Shown here in pieces: positions 27,612 through 36,032 of a stretch of DNA of 36,032 nt (the stretch's first letter is position 1; every line of letters starts with the position of its first letter). The position numbers and the translations under genes are program-made. The notes beneath the pieces were generated by a model that saw only the letters and a list, made by a program, of their open reading frames with translations, searched no databases and was not told where the DNA came from. The DNA comes from Candidatus Gastranaerophilales bacterium (lineage in GTDB: Bacteria > Cyanobacteriota > Vampirovibrionia > Gastranaerophilales > JANQFW01): NCBI GenBank assembly GCA_028277625.1, contig JANQFW010000029.1, positions 1 to 36,032 of the forward strand, given 5' to 3'.

Positions 27612-28256
27612 TTAATCAAATAGGGCTTTTAGCCAGTTAGCAAAATTATTGGCAAGTTCGTTGTCTGCTATAAGTTTTTTTGTTTTTATCGCTAGTCCCA
27701 GCTGGCATCCGGGTTCATCTTGCCAGGCTAAATAAGTATGCACCATAGCTTTAGAATAATGTACATCTTTGAATGTAGTAATTTCTGATTCTTTTGCTAT
27801 ATCTATACTAGTTTTTATAATATCTTTAGCGTAATCGGTTATCATTGTTTTTAAAAAGTCTTCTATCATGCCTGATTCTGAGTTGTTAGGCATAAGCCAT
27901 ACGCCTATTTTCATTTTTTCTGCCGGTATAATTGTGCCTTTTTTATCAGGTGATTTTGGGGCTTCAATATTCTTGGCATTTAAAATTGTTTTTATTTGAT
28001 TCCATCTATCGAGAAGGTGATTATTAGTAGGCTTTTCTATATTTTTATCTGCGTCAATTAATACACCAATGACTTCAGGTTTATCTGATGATTGTAAAAA
28101 AGTTTTTAAAGTTCTGGCTACCCCTCTGTCATTGTCACAGATTTTAATATCAAAATCTTTAATATAACAAACTTTAGATTCTTTTAATTGATAACATATT
28201 GCTTTTGTAACAGCTTCATCGGTTTTCCCCTCAACTAGTAGAACTTTTTTATACAT
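27612..28256 (-). CDS. TOPRIM (DUF3226-like) protein
   Basis: 'VLLVEGKTDEAVTKAI', 'VIGVLIDADKN', 'LMPNNSESGMIEDFLKTMI'. Confidence 0.85.
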   Translation of the reverse strand: MYKKVLLVEGKTDEAVTKAICYQLKESKVCYIKDFDIKICDNDRGVARTLKTFLQSSDKPEVIGVLIDADKNIEKPTNNHLLDRWNQIKTILNAKNIEAPKSPDKKGTIIPAEKMKIGVWLMPNNSESGMIEDFLKTMITDYAKDIIKTSIDIAKESEITTFKDVHYSKAMVHTYLAWQDEPGCQLGLAIKTKKLIADNELANNFANWLKALFD

Positions 28257-29315
28257 TTATCTAAACTCAACTCCTACTGCAAGGCTATCATCAAGAGTTT
28301 CTCTGTCATAATAAACAGCATCTATATCTGGAGAATCCTCTTCTTTTTCCAGTCTATAAAAACAGCCTTCCTCTTCATGCTCACCCCATATTTTATTAAA
28401 TCCCCTTACACAATCCAGGCTGTGAGAGGTTGCAAATACTTGTATATTTAATTCTTTTGAGAGCTTGAATATTATTTCCCATAACTTTGGATGTACTGAC
28501 CAGTGTAGCCCGTTTTCAACTTCATCTATTAAAGCTATACCGTCTTTAGCATTAACCATTGCAAGTATTATGCCTAGCAGACGAGTCATTCCATCGCCAT
28601 AGGTTTTTAAGGATAGTCTTTCTTTTACTTTTTTACTTTTTACTACAGGGATTCTTTTACCTCTATCGCCCATAAAAGCAAGCCCCGTAATGCTTGGTTC
28701 AATTAGTCTTAAGCAATTTATCACAATGCCTTCCAAGTCAGTTAAATTTATATTATCCCATAGTTTTGAAATATTCTGATTATTACAATTTAGAGAAGAA
28801 ACATATTGAACCTCAGTTAATTCACCAACTTCACTTTTTTCAAATTTATCAAAGATTTTAAAATGATTTTTAAATTTATCAAATAACTTTATATTGCTAT
28901 CACTATCTAAAGTTATTTGAATATTATATTCCCCTAGTGTATCAATGTTTATTATCTTTATTCTAAAGCAATCACTGTCAAGATCAACTGGCATAAAATA
29001 TCCGCATACTTTTTCTTTATTAGAACTTATAACTATTTCACTTTTAAGTAGTTCATATCCGTAAAAAATATATTTTAAAGGGTTATCTACTGTTTTATTA
29101 CGCAAATGCTCTTCTATCGAAAGTTCCCAGTCTTGCTCCCTTTCTTTAATTAAATCCCCTAAGTTTGAAAATTTTCTGGCATATGATTGCACTGCCTCTA
29201 ATAAACAGCTTTTGCCCGTATTATTTTTTCCAACAAACAAGTTTACATTACTGAGTTTTGGTACTTTTAGTTCCTTAAATATTTTAAAATTCTGTACATA
29301 AAGGGAATCTAACAT
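28257..29315 (-). CDS. AAA_15/AAA_21-type (OLD/RecF-like) ATPase
   Basis: Walker A 'NLFVGKNNTGKSCLLEAV', 'SLKTYGDGMTRLLGIILAMVNA', Walker B 'GIALIDEVENGLH', 'QVFATSHSLDCV'. Confidence 0.9.
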   Translation of the reverse strand: MLDSLYVQNFKIFKELKVPKLSNVNLFVGKNNTGKSCLLEAVQSYARKFSNLGDLIKEREQDWELSIEEHLRNKTVDNPLKYIFYGYELLKSEIVISSNKEKVCGYFMPVDLDSDCFRIKIINIDTLGEYNIQITLDSDSNIKLFDKFKNHFKIFDKFEKSEVGELTEVQYVSSLNCNNQNISKLWDNINLTDLEGIVINCLRLIEPSITGLAFMGDRGKRIPVVKSKKVKERLSLKTYGDGMTRLLGIILAMVNAKDGIALIDEVENGLHWSVHPKLWEIIFKLSKELNIQVFATSHSLDCVRGFNKIWGEHEEEGCFYRLEKEEDSPDIDAVYYDRETLDDSLAVGVEFR

Positions 29316-29488
29316 GCCACAATATCCTATTTATTTTAAATATAATTATATGGAAAAAATTATATTCCTAATATTAAAAGTTATCAACCAACATATTTTT
29401 GTACAATAAACTTCTTAGCAATGCTTTATTAAAATTTTTTAATTATAATTATTTATAATTATTTTAAAACTAAAAAAGGGAGCCTATT

Positions 29489-29791
29489 ATGATTTGCGCA
29501 GAAGTTTCAATTATACCAATAGGAACAAACTCAACAAGTGTAAGCGACTATATCGCAGAATCCGAAAAGGTTTTACAAAATTATACTAGCATTAAATACA
29601 AGCTAAACGCAATGTCTACAGAGATAGAAGCTGACAATATTGATACACTCTTTGAAGTACTAAAAGAAATGCACCTTGCTCAAATTGAGAATGGCGCTCA
29701 AAGAGTAAGCACATCTGTAAGAATTGATGACAGGCGCGATAAAAAGATAACTCTATCAGGTAAAGTGAAAGCAGTTGAAGCTAAACTTTAA
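29489..29791 (+). CDS. MTH1187/YkoF-like thiamine-binding family (DUF77) protein
   Basis: 'CAEVSIIPIGTNSTSVSDYIAESEKVL', 'YKLNAMSTEIEADNIDTLFEVLKEMHLAQIENGAQRVSTSVRIDDRRDK'. Confidence 0.88.
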   Translation: MICAEVSIIPIGTNSTSVSDYIAESEKVLQNYTSIKYKLNAMSTEIEADNIDTLFEVLKEMHLAQIENGAQRVSTSVRIDDRRDKKITLSGKVKAVEAKL

Positions 29792-30474
29792 TGGATGAAA
29801 ACGCCTTAATAAAGCTGGAAGAAATCAACAAGGTTTATTCCGGTATTTATCCTGTCTATGCTTTAAAAAATATTAATCTTTCTATTAGCAAAGGTGAATT
29901 TATAAGTATTGTAGGTCCTAGCGGTTCCGGCAAAAGTACGCTTATGAACATGCTTGGGCTTTTAGATCAGCCGACCTCTGGGAAGTTGTACTATGCAAAT
30001 GAGGAAACATCAAGCTGGGATAATAATCGCAAGGCAAACTTTAGAAACAAAGAAATCGGCTTTATCTTTCAAGCTCATTTGCTTTTGCCAGAGTTTACCG
30101 CACTAGAAAATGTGCTTATGCCAGTTTTTATTAGCAGAAAAATAGAAGAAGAAAAAATTGAATATGCCAAATATATTTTAAATACAGTTGGCCTAGGGGA
30201 CAAAATGCAAAGCTTGCCTACTCAATTATCGGGTGGTCAAAATCAACGTGTTGCAATAGCCAGAGCTTTAGTTAACAAACCGTCTATAATATTTGGAGAT
30301 GAGCCTACAGGAGCTTTGGACCAAAAAACAGGGCAGGATATCTATAATCTATTTAGAAAAATAAATAAAGAAGCTGGAATGACATTTGTTATAGTCACAC
30401 ATGCTGTCAATCTTGCACAAAAAGCCGACAGGGTGATAGAAATAGTTGATGGGGCAATAGTCTCAGGTGGGTAA
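29791..30474 (+). CDS. MacB/LolD-type ABC transporter ATP-binding protein
   Basis: Walker A 'IVGPSGSGKSTLMNMLG', 'LSGGQNQRVAIARALVNKPSIIFGDEPTGALD'; TAATG overlap with previous CDS. Confidence 0.96.
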   Translation: MDENALIKLEEINKVYSGIYPVYALKNINLSISKGEFISIVGPSGSGKSTLMNMLGLLDQPTSGKLYYANEETSSWDNNRKANFRNKEIGFIFQAHLLLPEFTALENVLMPVFISRKIEEEKIEYAKYILNTVGLGDKMQSLPTQLSGGQNQRVAIARALVNKPSIIFGDEPTGALDQKTGQDIYNLFRKINKEAGMTFVIVTHAVNLAQKADRVIEIVDGAIVSGG

Positions 30475-30481
30475 GCCTGAC

Positions 30482-30521
30482 ATTCTAATATTGATATAGC
30501 TAGGTGTATCAATATTAGAAT
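30482..30521 (+). terminator. Hairpin/terminator after ABC ATPase
   Basis: Perfect 15-bp inverted repeat ATTCTAATATTGATA (30482-30496)/TATCAATATTAGAAT (30507-30521), then ATTTT. Confidence 0.75.
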
Positions 30522-30729
30522 ATTTTAGAGCTATTATACTTAATTTTTAAAAGTGCTATTAATGCAGAGTATTCTTTTTTTATGCTTGCTTTTCGCCTAT
30601 TTTAGCGATTTGCTTGTTTTTAAACTTTTGGGATAATTATATCCTTATTATGATTTGTTAAATTGCAAGTTATATAGTACAATTAACTTTGTAAATTTGA
30701 AGTTAATTTATTTAAATTAAGGGGGACAA

Positions 30730-31161
30730 ATGAAACAACAATATTTAATCGTTGCAGAACAAATTTCTTTTAGAAATAACAGATTATCAGTAATTAATGT
30801 TTGGGATCAGTTTTCAGCATTACATTTACCTGCTAAATTTAACTTTGATCTAGCTTTTATTTGCGGTCCGAACTGGGAGCCCGGCGAATATGAGCTTAAA
30901 TTTAAAGTAAGAGCCGGCGACAAGGAAAGTGTTGAGCTTGGTACAGTAAAAGCAGAAATTAAAAATGAAAAATCTGTATTTAATGCGATTGCTAACAACT
31001 TGAACTTTTTAGCAGAAAAAGGTGCAGAAAGCATTACTTTTGAAATAGAAGTTAATGGCGAAAACATACTAGTAAGAGAATACCCAATTTCTTATCTTCT
31101 TGAATTAAAGAAACAAGAAGAGCAGGGAGAAGTTGAAGTTTCTGTAGGATCAGAAGCCTAG
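30730..31161 (+). CDS. Hypothetical beta-sandwich-like protein (DUF6941-like)
   Basis: 'YLIVAEQISFRNNRLSVINVWDQFSALHLPAKFNFDLAFICGPNW'; GGGGGA SD. Confidence 0.7.
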   Translation: MKQQYLIVAEQISFRNNRLSVINVWDQFSALHLPAKFNFDLAFICGPNWEPGEYELKFKVRAGDKESVELGTVKAEIKNEKSVFNAIANNLNFLAEKGAESITFEIEVNGENILVREYPISYLLELKKQEEQGEVEVSVGSEA

Positions 31162-31187
31162 TAAATAAGAACAACTTTTTTAATAGT

Positions 31188-31297
31188 AAAGAAGCTACCT
31201 ATATTTTACCTCTTGGTATTAACTAGCTGACTAATCGAAATTATGTGGAAGCAAGTTATATTTTTAACAAGAAGGTTACAAAATAGGTAGCTTCTTT
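31188..31297 (+). ncRNA. Long imperfect hairpin (candidate sRNA or long-stem terminator)
   Basis: Perfect outer arms AAAGAAGCTACCTAT (31188-31202)/ATAGGTAGCTTCTTT (31283-31297), inner ACCTCTTG/CAAGAAGGT pairing. Confidence 0.5.
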
Positions 31298-31318
31298 TAC
31301 GTTAAGCAAGGAGATCTT

Positions 31319-31768
31319 ATGAATAAAATAGTTATTACTTTGGCGATGATGATGTTTTTAAATTATAGTGCGGTAGAATCTTTTGCTAATGATACTGCTG
31401 TTATAGATACTTATAAAGTAATCAATAGCTATCCAAAAGCTAAAGAGTCAGCCGAAATAATTAAAAAACAGGAAAGAGAATTACATAAATTTATAATACA
31501 AGCATCTAAAGATATTAAAAGTGCAAAAAATGACGTGGCTAAAAAAGAAAAAGAAGAAAAATACAATAAAGACTTGGCTAAGAAAAGAGCAGAACTAAAA
31601 GCTAAAATGGAAGAATGGAACAAACTTCAAAAACAAATTTATGCAGTTATAGAGAAGGTTAGCCAAAAAAAGAAAATTAAAACAGTTGTACGAAAAGAAA
31701 GCACTTTGTATGGTGCTGAAGATATAACTGAAGATGTTATCAAAAAGTTAAATAACAAGAAAAAGTAA
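31319..31768 (+). CDS. OmpH/Skp-like periplasmic chaperone
   Basis: Signal peptide, 'AVIDTYKVINSYPKAKESAEIIKKQE', charged coiled coil, 'VIEKVSQKKKIKTVVRKESTLYGAEDITEDVIKKLN'. Confidence 0.88.
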   Translation: MNKIVITLAMMMFLNYSAVESFANDTAVIDTYKVINSYPKAKESAEIIKKQERELHKFIIQASKDIKSAKNDVAKKEKEEKYNKDLAKKRAELKAKMEEWNKLQKQIYAVIEKVSQKKKIKTVVRKESTLYGAEDITEDVIKKLNNKKK

Positions 31769-31789
31769 ATTAAATAAAATTGGGGAAAG

Positions 31790-33163
31790 TTAATCAATAA
31801 TTATTTCAATAGATTTTTTTCCTGCTTTTATCAGATATTCAATATGATTTTGCATAATAAGTTCACCACTTATCAAAATAGGTATGCCCGGCGGATATGG
31901 TACAATTGTTTCTTTTGCAACCAGCCCCTGGCATTCCTGTATTGGTAATATTTTTGACTTTTTGTTAAATGCATCTGCAGGAGAGAATATTACGTGCGGT
32001 GATGAGAAATAATTATTAAGTTCAGGCTCTGAACTTCTTTTGGGTAGTGTTTTCACTGAGAGAATCAGAGAAGACATTAACTTATCAAGTTTTTTCTTTG
32101 TTGTGCCAATTCCGGTATAAGCCATTAGTGATACATCATTATTAAGCTCTACTTCTATATTTCTTTTATTTTCAAGATGTTCTGCTACTAAGTTGCCTGA
32201 AATATCTTTTAACTTAAATAATAGCTTTGTAGGATCATGATTTTCATTATTATAAAACATTATTTCGGGATATTTTGTTAGTTTTTCTTTGAAAATACTA
32301 ATATTTTCTAATAAATTACTTAAATCTTTTTCACCTTGTATTGAATTTATATGCTCAATAGCTCCTTCTATACTTGCTAGTAGAACATAAGAAGGCGATG
32401 TTGTGTTGGTTACATTTAAACATTCTTGCATTTTTTCGGGCGTTATAGAAGCACTTTTAGCTATGTGTAATATCGCACCTTGAGTCAAGCAAGAAGCGCT
32501 TTTGTGTAATGATTGAACTGACGCATCTGCACCAAGCTTAATAGCTGGCTCAGGCAGGCTATTGTGGAAATTCCACAAGGCGCCGTGAGCTTCGTCGACG
32601 ATTAGCATAACATTTTTTTCTTTGCATATCCTTGATATTTCTGCAACCTCAACAGTAATGCCTTCGTATGTTGGGTTTGTAATCCATACTGATGTTATAT
32701 CAGGATTTTTATTCAAAGTTTCTTCTATTTTAGCTGTACAAATATTATTTGATATATTCCAATCATTTATCCAGTCTGCATCAAGCCATACAGGTATAGC
32801 GCCTGTTAAAATTAATGCATTAATAACTGATTTATGTGCATTTCTTGATATTAAAATTTTATCACCTTTTTTTGCAGTGGCTAGCATTAGTGCAGTTATG
32901 CCAGAGGATGATCCATTTGTTAAGTAAAAAGACGCTTTGCTGTTGTACATTACACCTGCTCTAAGCTGCGACTTGAGCAATGTATCAGATGGACTTTGTA
33001 AGTTATCCAGCCCTATAATTTCTGAGTAGTCATTTTTAAAAACTTTTTTACCTATTAAATTTTTTAATTGAGGAAATATTATTCTTCCTTGTGAATGGCC
33101 TGGGGTAGTAAATAAGATTGGTTGCTTTGCTGCTATTTCTGTCAATTTATTTATTAGATGCAT
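31790..33163 (-). CDS. Orn/Lys/Arg decarboxylase-family PLP enzyme
   Basis: 'FTTPGHSQG', 'YLTNGSSSGITALMLA', 'LIVDEAHGALWNFH', 'SLHKSASCLTQGAILH', 'PYPPGIPILISGE'. Confidence 0.93.
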   Translation of the reverse strand: MHLINKLTEIAAKQPILFTTPGHSQGRIIFPQLKNLIGKKVFKNDYSEIIGLDNLQSPSDTLLKSQLRAGVMYNSKASFYLTNGSSSGITALMLATAKKGDKILISRNAHKSVINALILTGAIPVWLDADWINDWNISNNICTAKIEETLNKNPDITSVWITNPTYEGITVEVAEISRICKEKNVMLIVDEAHGALWNFHNSLPEPAIKLGADASVQSLHKSASCLTQGAILHIAKSASITPEKMQECLNVTNTTSPSYVLLASIEGAIEHINSIQGEKDLSNLLENISIFKEKLTKYPEIMFYNNENHDPTKLLFKLKDISGNLVAEHLENKRNIEVELNNDVSLMAYTGIGTTKKKLDKLMSSLILSVKTLPKRSSEPELNNYFSSPHVIFSPADAFNKKSKILPIQECQGLVAKETIVPYPPGIPILISGELIMQNHIEYLIKAGKKSIEIIID

Positions 33164-33320
33164 TTAACGCTCCTCTGCCACCATTTTGTCTGGTTAATTA
33201 GTTATAAGATTTAAATATAAAATAATTTTAGCAATAAATAATTTTTAAATAAGAAAAAAACTCTTATAATAGTTGATTATTTTAAAAAAATTAACAATAA
33301 AAACAAAAATTTATTATGTA

Positions 33321-33371
33321 TTTCAAACATATTAACTAATATATTTGAAAAATAAGTTAATATGTTTGAAA
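33321..33371. promoter_or_regulatory. Three-half-site operator-like array upstream of ligA
   Basis: TTTCAAACATATTA (33321-33334), TAATATATTTGAAA (33337-33350), TAATATGTTTGAAA (33358-33371). Confidence 0.5.
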
Positions 33372-33386
33372 TAAGAGAATGTTTAA

Positions 33387-35865
<2,479 letters not shown>

Positions 35866-35874
35866 AAGATTATA

Positions 35875-35918
35875 TAAAATCCTCCCTTTTGACGGTATTG
35901 TCATATAGGAGGATTTTA
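35875..35918 (+). terminator. Rho-independent terminator
   Basis: TAAAATCCTCC (35875-35885)/GGAGGATTTTA (35908-35918), then TTTTA. Confidence 0.85.
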
Positions 35919-36032
35919 TTTTAGTAGTTATTCACGGAAATTCGACATTTAAAAATAAAAAAGTTAAGTGATCTCGGGTATTTTACCGATTTTTCAAATT
36001 AAACGTAGGTACTCAGTTATCTAATAATTTTA

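Overview
AT-rich bacterial chromosomal window. Gene content and style (flagellin, SLH-type porin, arsenosugar genes, lineage-specific 'xxSFKG' proteins) suggest a Melainabacteria/Gastranaerophilales-like (Vampirovibrionia) genome; this taxonomic guess is inference only. Recognisable housekeeping genes: flagellin N-terminus, porin, FtsB/DivIC-like, coaD, panC, panB, YvcK/CofD-like, pxpA, glyQ, an Orn/Lys/Arg decarboxylase-family enzyme, ligA. A minus-strand arsenosugar locus (TIGR04282-type GT, ArsS, FAD oxidoreductase, TIGR04283-type GT, ArsM) is split by a ~4.2 kb accessory island. The island holds a RHH/ParE toxin-antitoxin pair flanked by near-perfect direct repeats, a structured element, and a tandemly duplicated module: a double-HTH protein divergent from an unannotated 57-aa protein, sharing a conserved promoter and leader. 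At 24.3-30.5 kb a Fur-box-like palindrome lies between unannotated micro-ORFs with a GC-rich structured element and an HlyD/FtsX/ABC exporter operon. That operon is itself split by a two-gene AAA ATPase + TOPRIM (DUF3226-like) cassette resembling OLD/PARIS-type defence systems. Best candidates for an undescribed system: (1) the duplicated double-HTH/57-aa module, (2) the Fur-box/micro-ORF/exporter locus, (3) the AAA+TOPRIM pair, (4) a repeated RNA-like element with compensatory changes at ~9.1 and ~22.5 kb.
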